Source: Rana temporaria (lineage: Eukaryota; Chordata; Amphibia; Anura; Ranidae). Taken from it: a DNA stretch of 64,000 nt. Below the pieces are notes generated by a model. It worked only from the letters and a program-made list of their open reading frames with translations, was not told the DNA's origin and did no database searches. The position numbers were made by a program, and so were the translations under genes. Shown piece by piece: positions 11,149 through 21,886 of the stretch (position 1 is the first letter of the stretch; every line of letters starts with the position of its first letter). The stretch is taken from positions 145,058,142 through 145,122,141 of the forward strand of contig NC_053489.1 in the NCBI RefSeq assembly GCF_905171775.1, written 5' to 3'.

Positions 11149-11577
11149 GGCCTCATACAGACGAGCGAACATGTCCGATGAAAACGGTCCGCGGACCGTT
11201 TTAATCGGACATGTCCGCTCGGAGATTTCGGTCTGATGGTTGTACACACCATCAAACCGAAATCCCTGCGGACAGACAGCGCGGTGATGTGGCGGTGACG
11301 TTGACGCCGCCACGTCACCAAACCAGGAAGTAAAATACTTCCACGCATGCGTCGAATCCATTCGACGCATGCGGGAGATTTATGTCCGCTGGTTAGGTGT
11401 ACTAACCAGCGGACATGTCGGACGGATGGGTTTCCAGCCGACAAGTTTTAAAGCATGCTTTAAAACTTTTGTCTGCTGGAAACCTGTCTGCTAGGCTGTA
11501 CACACGGTCGGATCTGTCTGCTGAAACTGGTCTGCGGATAAGTTTCAGCAGACATGTTCGGTCGTGTGTACAAGGCC
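11149..11577. mobile_element. Hairpin MITE, GTACACAC family, GGACATGTCCG subtype
   Basis: Ends ggcctcatacagacgag and cgtgtgtacaaggcc. Contains acatgtccgatgaaaacggt with its inverse, and the gcatgcgtcgaatc palindrome. Very close to 52900-53306. Flanks TCA and TTA. Confidence 0.75.
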
Positions 11578-11791
11578 TTAAAGTTAAGTGTATTTATGTT
11601 TCCAGTATGAGCTTGTTGCTTACAGCTAACATTAAATGAAATCATATTATGGTCACTGCTACCCAGATATTCTTTTATCTGAACATGAATAATAAGCTCT
11701 GCATGATTTGAGATTACCAGGTCCAACAGGGCATCATTCCTAGTCAAGGCCTCTATGATTTGTACCATAAAATTGTCTTGTAATAGGTTTA

Positions 11792-12205
11792 TGCCCTGTA
11801 CACACGATCGGTTCGTTTGATGAAAACGAACCGATGGATTTTTTCAGCAGATATCCGATGAAGCTGACTTTCATCAGTCTTGCCTACACACCATCAGTTA
11901 AAAATCCGATCGTGTCCAACGCAGTGACGTAAAACACAACGACGTGCAGAGAAAAATAAAGTTCAATGCTTCCAAGCATGCGTCGACTTGATTCTAAGCA
12001 TGCGTGGATTTTTGACTGATGGATTTCCCCACAGACAATCGTTTTTGTCTATCGGTTTTTTAACCATACAAAAAATTTAAAACAGGTTCTATTTTTTTTC
12101 AACGATGGGAAAAAAACTGATGGGGCCCCCACACGATTGGTTCATCCGATGAAAACGGTCTATCGGTCCGTTTTCATCAGACGAACTGATCGTGTGTACA
12201 GGGCA
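11792..12205. mobile_element. Hairpin MITE, GTACACACG family, perfect TTA target duplication
   Basis: Ends tgccctgtacacacgatcgg and gatcgtgtgtacagggca, flanked by TTA at 11789-11791 and 12206-12208. The interior pairs gatgaaaacgaaccgatgg with later inverse blocks. Inserted in the LINE endonuclease. Close to 57901-58296 (aacgacgtgc, gttcaatgcttccaagcatg). Confidence 0.85.
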
Positions 12206-12597
12206 TTATACATTTTTCCCCTATAACTGTTCCAGCAGTGCCATTACACCAGTCAATCTCCGGGGTACTTAAAACCCCCATTATTATCACTGTCCCAGCC
12301 CTTGCAGCTCTTTCTACCTGTGCAAGTAGCCTCCACCTCACTGGGGGGTCTAAAACAAACTCCAATGATTACTTTTGTAGTACACACACCCATGTGCAGT
12401 TCCACTCATAATGCTTCAGTCTCATCGCACTCTACATCAACCAGGTTCTCTTTCACTCTCGCTTTGAGATCACTTCTCACATAGAGACAGACACCACCAA
12501 CCCTCTGCTTTACCTTGTCTTCCTGAAAGAGAGCATGACCAGGAATATTGAAAGCCCATTCATGTGAAAAATGAAGTCCAGATTCAGCAATACCAAT

Positions 12598-12769
12598 TAC
12601 CATATTTATCGGCGTATAACACGCACAGGCGTATAACACGCACCCTAACTTTAAGAGGGAAGTTTCAGGAAAAAAACTTTCCACATCCCCCTGCGTATAA
12701 CACGCAGGCACAGTTTACCCTCTATTTTCAGGGTAAAAAGGTGAGTGTTATACGCCAATAAATACAGTA
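12598..12769. mobile_element. Mariner-like MITE, TA target duplication
   Basis: Inverted ends ccatatttatcggcgtataa and the inverse of ttatacgccaataaatacag, flanked by TA. The interior has aactttccacatccccctgc and several gcgtataacacgc motifs. It sits in the LINE endonuclease and interrupts codons for NYD-LIGIAES. Confidence 0.8.
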
Positions 12770-12840
12770 AATCATAGTTTTCTTCATGCATCAAAGCTTC
12801 CAACTAACCTATTTTGCTTGGCAGACCTCTGGCATTGTGA

Positions 12841-13821
12841 AAAAACACTTAAATCCATTGTGACATTTTGGACACATATTTTTCTGATTTATTATTTTTA
12901 TGGAGGAGGTAAGGGCAGAATCAGACCATGGAAGCAAAAGAGAGATGACACAGGAGCAAATGACATGGGGGTAAAACAATTTCTATCCACTTTGGTTGCA
13001 ATGGTAAGGAAGACTATCATCATAACAGGAAACCCTAAGCACACATCTATTGTCAATACATGTACTGTTGATGTTAATAAGAAAGAAAATGAAAAATCTA
13101 TAGAATATATGGGATCATTATATGTGTAACCAAAGTGTCAATTGCTCGCTTTATTATATTGTTATACCTCTGGAAAGAATAATAATAAAAAAAAAAGACA
13201 TATTCCATCAGTATTTTTTATATTTATTTTGAGAACTTAGACAGAGGTAGTCTATCACAACAGTTCTATATCTGTATCTCAGACAGGTAATGCAGCTTGC
13301 GGTATCATATGATCCAATTATATTCTTAGGTGAGGAGATAAGGGTGCTGCAGCAAACCATGTGAACATCACAACACCTACATTATGAGGATAACAAGATA
13401 GCTTTGGAACTGATGGAAGAAAAAATAACCCTTATCATTTCTGAAACCGATAAACATCCAGAGATGTGAACTCAGGAACATCAATTCATTTTACTGTGAT
13501 GTACATTGGATTCTGCACTCAGAAATTGAGCAGGAAAGAAAATAAGGCAGAACTGCAATAATCAAGCAGAACTGTATTGGGGAAAATATTCCTTTGTGCC
13601 ATAGATATTAGAGTAAATATGCTAACTATAGCACCCTACATATCTATTGCTGGCTACATACTATCTTATTTCCTAAAACATATGTGACATATTATAAGTT
13701 TAGTATGTATAATTCACAAAGTATATAAATTAATATGTAAAGTCTACCTAGATCCAAAAGTTTTTGTTTTGAATAATAGATGTGGAAAGGTCAGTGCTCC
13801 TGTTAGGTTGTAATTGCTGTC
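12841..13821. other. No recognised feature
   Basis: About 1 kb of AT-rich DNA that looks single-copy. A 103-codon frame at 12818-13129 has no recognisable motif and starts inside the LINE fragment. Confidence 0.5.
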
Positions 13822-13824
13822 TAT

Positions 13825-14515
13825 GGGCCAGATTCTCATAGAACTCCGGCGGCCTAACGTATCGTGTTTACGTTACACCGCCGCAAATTTTCAGCGTAAG
13901 TGCCTGATTCACAAAGCACTTACCTGTAAACTTGCGACGGTGTATCGTAAAGACGTCCGGCGCAAGCCCGCCTAATTCAAATGGGGTGTGTACCATTTAA
14001 ATTAGGCGCGCTCCCGCGCCGAACGTTCTGCGCATGCTTTGTTCGCAATTTTTCCGACGTGCTTTGCGTGAAATTACGGCGCCCCGACGTGTTTGTGAAT
14101 GGCGACGTGCGTAACGTACTTACGCCGTACTTACGCTGAAAAAAAAAAAATTTAAATTCGAAGCGGGAACGACGGCCATACTTTAACATGGCTGGTGTAA
14201 AGTTAAGCAATGAAAAAGATTGCTTAACTTTGCGACGGGAAAAAAAGGCCTTACGCACGCGAGTAGGTTCGTGGATCGCCATAAATGCTAATTTGCATAC
14301 CCGACGCTGAAAAACGACGCGAACTCCACCCAGCGGCGGCCGAAGTATTGCAGCCTAAGATCCGAAGGCGTACGAAGCCGTAAGCCTGTCGGATCTTAGC
14401 CAAAAGCCGTCGTATCTTGTTTGTGAATCACAAACTAAGATATGACGTGGCAAATTTGAAAATACGCCGGAGTATCAGTAGATACTCCGGCGTATTTGTT
14501 CTGTGAATCTGGTCC
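13825..14515. mobile_element. Harbinger-like MITE, GGGCCAGATTC family, TAT duplication
   Basis: Starts gggccagattctcatag and ends gtgaatctggtcc, flanked by TAT at 13822-13824 and 14516-14518. Paired internal blocks include caaagcacttacctgtaaac and the near-terminal agtatcagtagatact. A 3-bp target duplication and GGCC ends suggest PIF/Harbinger; that superfamily label is inference. Confidence 0.8.
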
Positions 14516-14797
14516 TATGTCCCTATTAAAGATTTTCACTTTGTCTATTTGTCCTGGTGACCATTTTTACCAAAATAAAAAACTGATAGGAAATTTACAT
14601 TTTAGAGGGTAAATCATCAAATTGACACCTGTTCCTATATCAGCTGTTTAAGGGGAATTGCCCTTATGTTGTAGAGATAGATGTCTTTGGTCTTTGAGAG
14701 GAGGAGTGAAAGGAATATCAAGCTTGTATATCAAGTCCAAATATATTTAAAAAATTAGCTTGTCTTCTAAACACTCTCAAACCAAGTTTTTACTGTA

Positions 14798-15004
14798 CAG
14801 TGGAACCTTGTATTACAAGCATAATCCGATCCAGGAGAATGCTTGTAATCCAAAGCACTTGCATATCAAAGCAAGTTTCCTCATAGAAGTCAATGAAAAC
14901 AAAGATAATTTGTTCCACATTGTCTTCTATGGCATGCACTACTGCATGTGGCCAGAGGTGGGGGGCGCCAGAGAGACTCGGAAATACTCAGAGACCGTTC
15001 GGCT
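14798..15004. mobile_element. Pogo/Tigger-like terminal fragment
   Basis: Begins, after TA, cagtggaaccttgtattaca, followed by cttgtaatccaaagcacttg. This resembles the termini of pogo/Tigger-type elements. Right part lost where the Tc1 remnant begins. Confidence 0.45.
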
Positions 15005-15554
15005 GACCTGAGACTGGGACAGAGATTTGTCTTCCAACAAGACAATGATCCAAAACATAAAGCAAAATCTACAATGGAATGATTCACAAATAAACATATC
15101 CAGGTGTTAAAATGGCCAAGTCAAAGTCCAGACTTGAATCCAATCGAGAATCTATGGAAAGAACTGAAAACTGCTGTTCACAAACGCTCTCCATCCAACC
15201 TCACTGAGCTCGAGCTGTTTTGCAAGGAGGAATGGGCAAAAATTTCAGTCTCTCAATGTGCAAAACTGATAGAGACATACCTCAACTTACAGCTGTAATC
15301 GCAGAAAAAGGTGGCGCTACAAAGTATTAACTTAAGGGGGCTGAATAATTTTGCACGCCCAATTTTTCAGTTTTTTATTTGTTAAAAAAGTTTGAAATAT
15401 CCAATAAATTTCGTTCCACTTCATGATTGTGTCCCACTTGTTGTTGATTCTTCAAAAAAAATTACAGTTTTATATCTTTATGTTTGAAGCCTGAAATGTG
15501 GCAAAAGGTCGCAAAGTTCAAGGGGGCGGAATACTTTCGCAAGGCACTGTATAA
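15005..15554 (+). mobile_element. Tc1-like transposon, 3' half
   Basis: Carries the C-terminal transposase coding part, its 3' untranslated region and the right terminal repeat ending cgcaaggcactgta. The 5' half is missing at the junction with the pogo-like fragment. Confidence 0.85.
15013..15298 (+). pseudogene. Tc1 transposase, C-terminal half
   Basis: The frame reads FVFQQDNDPKHKAKSTME, a stop, then FTNKHIQVLKWPSQSPDLNP and IENLWKELKTAVHKRSP, ending LIETYLNLQL. The second catalytic Asp (QQDNDPKH) and the final catalytic Glu (NPIENLW) are visible; the N-terminal DNA-binding domain and first Asp are gone. Transposition is not possible from this copy. Stop at 15299 is the natural end. Confidence 0.85.
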
Positions 15555-16300
15555 CCTTTAAGGAAGTCTGGAACATGTACACAGGTAATTAAAAAAAAAA
15601 AGACATATTGCTGTATCTTGTATTTTATTTATTTCCACAGGGTTCTTAAAATGTATAAATGATTTCCCTTAATACTCTGGTATTTTATCTGGTATTTTTT
15701 GGAACTTGTTTGATTTAATGGTAACTTTCCAGAGTTAAAGAAGTAGCTGTAGGTTAATCTATGCTGTGCTACCTGTTGTGACCGCTCTCATTGCATCTTA
15801 ATCATCTAAATTGGGAAGGCTTTTTTTAATCTTCAATGTATGTAATACTATGCATTGCCTAACATGTGGGTTTGATAGTTGGGAAGCCTTGAAGAAGAAC
15901 AATTAGAATAAATGATCTCCTATTAAACCCACATGGGTAAAATGCATTAGCTGAAAGGTCACCTATACTGATATAAAAATGAAGAGTATATATTCCATTA
16001 TAAAACGACAGCCTTTTTTTTTTATCGTTTAGAAATTCCATATTTCATTGCACCCATTATGTGAAATGTTGGGAGAGCTTTTAATTTTCTCTTGAATGTT
16101 TTGATTATTACTTACCTATGCAGCAACTAATAAACTGTATACACTTTACAGTCAGCTGTTTGCCCAACTTCCAACTCAGTGCAGTATTTGGAGTTGTCAC
16201 CCAATGCTATACAGTGTCAATCATATGTGGAAACTTGCATGCTTGAATTAATCTAGGATATACAACAATTAAGTTGCATAGATCCCCAATTGTGGCTGCT
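15555..16300. other. No recognised feature
   Basis: AT-rich DNA flanking the L1 insertion. I see no ORF of interest, repeat or signal. The last ten bases (16301-16310) are the L1 target duplication. Confidence 0.5.
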
Positions 16301-18382
16301 AGCATCAAACAATTTTTTTTTTTTTTTTCATATTTATATTTTATTTCTCTTTTTCTTTATATGACAGTTTCACAAAAGGTTAACATAACATATATAATGG
16401 GAACAGCAACATATATATGTAGTTTTTCACACTACACTCTTATGTAAGGTTGGTAAAGAAAACAAGAGGGGTTCCGAGCAACTTAAAATGACTAAACCAA
16501 ACAAAAGGAAAAGCAATCCTTCGTCCCCTAACCCTGTTCACATACCAATCCACCTTTTACTCTTAACTTCCGTTCCCATTCCTTAGTACCACCATATCGT
16601 CCCCCAACAACACTCTCCCCTCTTTTCCCCTACCCTTCCGTGATCCCCCTGCTTAACCCCTCCCCAAACCCCCCCCCAAAAAAAAGGAGAAAAAAAAAAA
16701 GAGGAAAACCCCCCCCCCTCCAGGGGACCACTCCCACTTAAGCCCTTCGACCCTTCCCAACTTGTTCCTACCCAAAGAGGGTCTTTTACTACCCGCTCTC
16801 CTCCTCCAGTAGACTCTTCCCTTCTTCCGTGTTTACAAATTGATTCCATCCAGTCCATGTTCCTATGTATTGTTCCCTTTTGTTCCGGGCTGAGAGGATC
16901 AAGTCCTCTATGGCTCCAGTCTCTCTTACTCTGTTGAGCCATCTCGCGATGGATGGTGGTTTACTGTCTCTCCATTGTAGTGTTATCCCCTTTCTGGCTG
17001 TATTTATCATGTGGAAAATTACCGTCTTTTTATACTCTCGTACTGGGATTTGTGAACTATGGAGTAGAAAAAAGGCTGGATCATCCGGAATCTGGAATTC
17101 CGTAAATTTTTGAACGATTCTCTGGACCTCCTTCCAGTATTCTCTTATTTTTACACACGACCAAAATATGTGCAGAAAGGTTCCCTGCTCCAAACCACAT
17201 CTCCAACAGTATTCTGAGTAATCTTTAGAAAATTTTTGCAACTTTACTGGTGTATAATACCATTGGGTCAATAGTTTATAATTTGATTCCTGTGTTTGCG
17301 TAGATATTGAGGAGTTTAATGCTAAATGAATTATGTGTTTACGTTGAGACTGTGAGAAATTCCTCCCCAAATCCCTTTCCCATTTCCTCAATCCCGGCAG
17401 CTCAAAATCCTCTTGAGGGGCATTCAATAAACTATACATCTTTGAACTCACTCTTTGTATTGGTTCCTCCTCGTCGCAATATTGTTCAAATTTTGTTAAT
17501 TGGCGCCGGAAATTGGATGGATGTCCCAGAGATCTTAGGAAGAGACTTATTTGTAGTGCTTGCCAAGGGGATAGCTCATAATTCCTTCCTCTCCTTGTTA
17601 AAGCCTCAATTGATGGCCACATATCCGTTTGCAAAAAGGGGGATGCCTGTACCTTGCCCCTTTCTTTTAGTTTATTAAAGATTACTCCTTCTGTACCTGG
17701 AACAAAACCCGGGTTCCCTAATATAGGGAACAAAGGGGATTGTTTTGATGAAAATTTTGGGTTCTTACAGATTTTAGCTGCAATTAACAGCGTTGGACCA
17801 ATTGTGGGGTGTTTCTTCATCTTACTTGGCAATAACTTATAATACCAAGATGCCCTACTTAGTGCTATTGGGCATAACTGCTGTTCTACCTCAACCCACT
17901 TTTTATACTGCCCGTTTCTGCACCAATCTATCACTCTCGTCAAATGAGCCGCTTGATAATATTTGGCAATGTCCGGAACTGCCATCCCCCCAAAACACTT
18001 GGGCAACCTCATCACCTCTTTTTTGATTCTGGCCTTTTTCCCTGCCCAGATGAAATTCATCAGGAGGGCATTCGTTTGCCTAATAAATACCGATGGTATC
18101 GTTATCGGAAGTGTTTGAAATAAATACGTAATTTTTGGCAAAATGCTCATCTTAAGTATATTATTTCTACCGAACCATGAGTGTAATCCATGTTGCCATT
18201 TTTCAAGTAACCTTCTTATTGAGGTAAGAAGTGGTGGAAAATTTATTTTGAATGTTTCTTTTAAGTTTGCTGGGATCAGGGTACCCAAAAATTTTAGTGC
18301 AGTCTTCCACTTAAAACAAAAATTTTGTCGTATCCTCGACTGTTTCTGGGATGGCAGTGACACACTCATTGCAGCATCAAAC
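16301..18382 (-). mobile_element. 5'-truncated L1-type LINE with target duplication
   Basis: The element occupies 16311-18372. The direct repeat agcatcaaac at 16301-16310 and 18373-18382 flanks it. On the minus strand it ends in a poly(A) of about 16 (T-run at 16313-16328) and is cut off at its 5' end at about 18372. This is the usual product of target-primed reverse transcription that stopped early. The 3' untranslated part (16329-16788) has C- and A-rich runs near 16665-16720. Confidence 0.9.
16789..18369 (-). CDS. L1/Tx1-like ORF2 C-terminal half, open
   Basis: 526 codons without a stop, beginning essentially at the 5' truncation point, so the ATG at 18369 is an internal Met rather than the natural start. 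It covers the region after the RT palm: FKWKTALKFLGTLIPANL, LLEKWQHGLHSWFGR, LLMNFIWAGKKARIKKEV, and the Cys/His C-terminal motif CWRCGLEQGTFLHIFWSC. Endonuclease and the RT catalytic box are absent. The intact frame indicates a recent insertion. Not expected to give a working enzyme. Confidence 0.85.
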   Translation of the reverse strand: MSVSLPSQKQSRIRQNFCFKWKTALKFLGTLIPANLKETFKINFPPLLTSIRRLLEKWQHGLHSWFGRNNILKMSILPKITYLFQTLPITIPSVFIRQTNALLMNFIWAGKKARIKKEVMRLPKCFGGMAVPDIAKYYQAAHLTRVIDWCRNGQYKKWVEVEQQLCPIALSRASWYYKLLPSKMKKHPTIGPTLLIAAKICKNPKFSSKQSPLFPILGNPGFVPGTEGVIFNKLKERGKVQASPFLQTDMWPSIEALTRRGRNYELSPWQALQISLFLRSLGHPSNFRRQLTKFEQYCDEEEPIQRVSSKMYSLLNAPQEDFELPGLRKWERDLGRNFSQSQRKHIIHLALNSSISTQTQESNYKLLTQWYYTPVKLQKFSKDYSEYCWRCGLEQGTFLHIFWSCVKIREYWKEVQRIVQKFTEFQIPDDPAFFLLHSSQIPVREYKKTVIFHMINTARKGITLQWRDSKPPSIARWLNRVRETGAIEDLILSARNKREQYIGTWTGWNQFVNTEEGKSLLEEESG

Positions 18383-18444
18383 TATTATCAACCCTGCCTA
18401 TCTGCTGAAGCCTTGCTTGTTATAAATAAAAGTTATAAGTCTTA

Positions 18445-18899
18445 TGCCGCGAACACATGACCGTTTTTCATGACGAGGAAAATGCAATTTTTTAACTTGG
18501 TCGTGAAAAACAGTTGTGTTTATGCTCCAGAGCATTTTTGTCGATGAGAAAAATGGGTGAATTTTTTTTAGAACCTGCTCTATTTTTTCTCGTAGTTTTT
18601 CACGTTGTGAAAAACGGTTGTGTTTATGCTTTAATGAGGGGGGAAAAAAAACGTGCATGCTCAAAAGCAAGTTATGAGACGGGGAAATTAGCAAAAGCAG
18701 CCCAAAGGGTGGCGCCATTTGAATGGAACTTCCCCTTTATAGCGCAGTCGTAGGTGTTGTACGTCACCGCGCTTTGCCCAAGCATTTTTCTTCACGAACG
18801 TGTATACGCAAGGCAGGCTTTGGAGGAATCACGACAAATCACGTTGATAAAAACTTAGTTTTTTTGAATGACATGAAAAATGGTCGTGTGTACACGGCA
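18445..18899. mobile_element. Hairpin MITE, GTACACAC family
   Basis: Ends tgccgcgaacacatgaccg and ggtcgtgtgtacacggca; flanks TTA left and TAA right. Resembles 1921-2494: both carry gcagcccaaagggtgg and gtacgtcaccgcgctttg. Confidence 0.75.
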
Positions 18900-19452
18900 T
18901 AACAGCTTTGGAACTAAAATTTCACATTCAGTTAAATCTACATTTAGGGCTTTTGTTTTTCCTTTTTTGGAGTTAAATTTACCAAATAAACTACTAGCAT
19001 CTGCACATGCATTGCAAATATGTGCTTGCAATCACAGCTATAAATATGTCTTTTTTTCATGCATGATCCTTGATATAGAAAGACTAAATAGGTATATACT
19101 GTAGGTACCAAAAGTTTAAAATGTCAACGCTTTCACTTTTTAAAAATTAAAGAAATCAAATGTTTAGTGCTTTGAGAACTATTTGCATGAAATATGTTGT
19201 AAGCATATCGGAATCATTCAGGATCATATGAATTACTATAATTAAAAGAGAAAAAATGTGTGCTAAAATAAACAGTGGATTGTGTTGGATGTTGAATTAA
19301 ATTGGAATTCAAAAATATATCCCCATAAGCTTTAATGTTTCTTCTGCTAAAGTAAAAATAAAATGTAAAAATGTAAATAACTATACAGTAAAACAATGTC
19401 ATTTAAGCTGTAGCAAACATATCCTCCAACAAAAATGTTCAGACTGGCATAA
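18900..19452. other. No recognised feature
   Basis: AT-rich single-copy-looking DNA. Confidence 0.45.
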
Positions 19453-19738
19453 TGCCCGTTCAGACATGTGGACCTGACAATATGTCCGGTTTTTCATCCA
19501 TCCGTTTACGGATGAAAAAGGGACATACATGTATCCCTATGGGATAGCGGGTGTCAGAGGATGAACACCGCTGACACCCGATATCATACGTCCCCACTAT
19601 GCTCCGATTCTGCAGACAGAGAAAAATCCTATTTTTCCATCCGTCTGCAGAGCGGATCGAGTGAACACGGACAGATGGTCCGTGTTCATCCGATCCCCCC
19701 ATAGGGGAGAGCAGAGATCCGCATGTCTGAAAGGACCC
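19453..19738. mobile_element. Hairpin MITE, TTCAGACATG family
   Basis: Ends tgcccgttcagacatgtgg and gcatgtctgaaaggaccc, flanked by TAA and TTA. Inner pairs include gaaaaatcctatttttcc and ccgtgttcatccgatc. Confidence 0.6.
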
Positions 19739-19745
19739 TTACTGT

Positions 19746-20751
19746 TTAACCACTTAAGCCCCGGACCAATATGCAGCCTAAAGACCCAAGGTGTTTTTAC
19801 AGTTCGGGACTGCGTCGCTTTAACAGACAATTGCGCGGTCGTGCGACGTGGCTCCCAAACAAAATTGGCGTCCTTTTTTCCCCACAAATAGAGCTTTCTT
19901 TTGGTGGTATTTGATCACATCTGCGGTTTTTAGTTTTTGCGCTATAAACAAAAACAGAGCGACAATTTTGAAAAAAAAGCAATATTTTTTACTTTTTGCT
20001 GTAATAAATATCCCCCAAAAACATATATAAAAACATTTTTTTTCCTCAGTTTAGGCCGATACGTATTCTTCTACCTATTTTTAGTAAAAAAAATCGCAAT
20101 AAGCGTTTATCGATTGGTTTGCGCAAAATTTATAGTGTTTACAAAATAGGGGATAGTTTTATTGCATTTTTATTATTATTTTTTTTTTTACTACTAATGG
20201 CAGCGATCAGCAATTTTTTTCGTGACTGCGACATTATGGCGGACACTTCGGACAATTTTGACACATTTTTGGGACCATTGTCATTTTCACAGCAAAAAAT
20301 GCATTTAAATTGCATTCTTTATTGTGAAAATGACAGTTGCAGTTTGGGAGTTAACCACAGGTGGCGCTGTAGGAGTTAGGGTGCACCTAGTATGTGTTTA
20401 CAACTGTTTGGGGGTGTGGCTGTAGGAATGACGTCATCGATCGTGTCTTCCCTATAAAGGGAATGACGCGATCGATGCGCCGCCATAGTGAAGGACGGGG
20501 AAGCCGTGTTTACACACGGCTCACCCCGTTCTTCAGCTCCGGGGAGCGATCGCGACGGAGCGGCTATAAACAAATAGCCGCGCCGTGGTCCCGGATCGCT
20601 CCCCGAGCGGACCCGACCTCCGCATGTAGCGGGGGGGGTCCCGATCGGACCCCCCACCCGCTAATAGGCGAGGACGTACGTGTACGCCCATGTGCCTGTA
20701 CGTGCCATATTGTGGACGTACATGTACATGCGGGGGTCGGGAACTGGTTAA
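19746..20751 (-). mobile_element. TTAA family A element, full length
   Basis: Flanked by TTAA at 19746-19749 and 20748-20751. Starts ttaaccacttaagccccgga and ends gtcgggaactggttaa. Inverse orientation to the 5311 copy, with the same gcgacgtggctcccaaac, cacaaatagagctttctttt and taggggatagttttattgca landmarks plus a GC-rich gatcgcgacggagcgg part. No transposase. Confidence 0.85.
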
Positions 20752-20927
20752 GGACACTCTAAATGGACATGGCCCGTCTGCATCCTATTTAACAATAGTA
20801 CTCCTAATGACATCTTAAGCAATCTCACTTAACAGAAGGCTGGCACTTGCGCTGGGCCTAAATAATCAGTGAAGCCAGTTCCCTAGTACAATCCTAAACT
20901 AAATCAAAAGACATATAGGGGTGGAGT

Positions 20928-21155
20928 TACTAAAGGTAAATATCGTGTGCACTTTAGTAGCACTCTGTAAGAGAATTTGCTCCAGAGCTTAGTAAATGTG
21001 GTGAAATTTTACTTTGCAAATAATACCCAATCACAAGCAAAAAAAATAAAAAAAACCTGCATTTTTGCTTGCACATGAATGGATAATGGAAGTCAGCAGA
21101 GCTTCATGTACTAAGCTTGAGTTCAATGCATTTGCACTTTTGTGCACCACCTACA
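20928..21155. mobile_element. Hairpin MITE, GTTGATTTACTAAAGG family, diverged
   Basis: gtggagttactaaaggtaaa near the start, then caatcacaagc and ttgcacatgaatggataatgg, as in the 2518 copy. The right end is degraded. Confidence 0.55.
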
Positions 21156-21831
21156 GTATACAGTAGTTGTGACTTTAATATATCAACCTCATGGAGTTTG
21201 TCATGGAAACATGTATGATGAACACTACTTGACAGAGCTGAAATACCTTGTTGTTGTAACATCTAGCCTAGTGATATTTTGGCTTTGTCAGATTTCTGTG
21301 AAGGGGAGGTTGTCTGATTTTGGATCCTATAGCAAGTTTTGTCCCTGGCCCTGGTGTATTTGTGCTTTTAGGCAGACCTTAACTGAAAATCACTACCATT
21401 GTGCACTGACGGTTGGATGTGGAGGGTTCCACGCTAACAGCTGAATGTAAAAAGAATTGCTGGCAATGAAAAACTAAGAAAAAAGCGGGTGTGGGGTCTC
21501 CCCCTCAATCTAAGACAAGAAAAAATGCATATATTGAGAGTCCAAGGGCCGCACACCCCAAAATGTTGTAGAGACAAAAATTGAGAAATTCCCCCCGGGG
21601 GCTTTTAAGCGACATATTGTGTAAGGTATATTAAATTCAAAGACATGGAAATATATAAAAAATAAAAATTCTTTACTAGGTTTCTGTATCACGAGTAATG
21701 AAGATGCAGATAGTTGTAATGTAAAATACATTCAGGTTACAGACAGTTGGAGACCTATCTCAACAATGATTAAATGTTAAATGATACAATGGAATAATAT
21801 ATAGTGCCATTGATGAAGTAGCTTCCATAAG

Positions 21832-21886
21832 AATACCCCGACGCGTTTCGACCACAATTAGGTCTTCTTCAGGGGGATTTGTATTC
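21832..21886 (-). ncRNA. Hammerhead ribozyme motif, small Penelope type
   Basis: On the minus strand: CTGAAGA (21872 to 21866), stem II GACC/GGTC closing a taattgt loop, GAAA (21849 to 21846), the minimal stem III C-GC-G, then the GTC cleavage triplet (21842 to 21840), with CCCC/GGGG as stem I. All invariant core bases (C3, U4, G5, A6, G8, A9, G12, A13, A14, cleavage C17) are present. The nearly absent stem III is the layout described for small hammerheads of Penelope-like elements, which act best as dimers. Confidence 0.7.

Larger units (their letters stand above)
11578..12840 (-). pseudogene. CR1-like LINE apurinic endonuclease domain, split by two MITEs
   Basis: Three minus-strand blocks form one APE-type endonuclease, the enzyme that nicks target DNA for LINE insertion. 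12838-12770 gives NARGLPSKIG-stop-LEALMHEENYD; 12597-12206 gives IGIAESGL, VGGVCLYVRSDLKARVKENL and WVELHMGVCTTKVIIGVCFR; 11788-11578 gives TRNDALLDLVISN and the conserved SDHNMISF. MITEs at 12598-12769 (TA duplicated) and 11792-12205 (TTA duplicated) separate the blocks; taking out each insert with one target copy closes the frame. At least one stop and the Trp-to-Gly change in the ES(W)L motif show it is dead. The reverse transcriptase part is absent. Confidence 0.8.

Noticed and set aside
12177..12711. Two apparently separate small minus-strand genes
   Set aside because: They are parts of one LINE endonuclease plus MITE sequence read through.
20376..20762. 122-codon plus frame and 93-codon minus frame in GC-rich DNA
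   Set aside because: They lie inside a TTAA family A element whose other copies do not keep the frames open.
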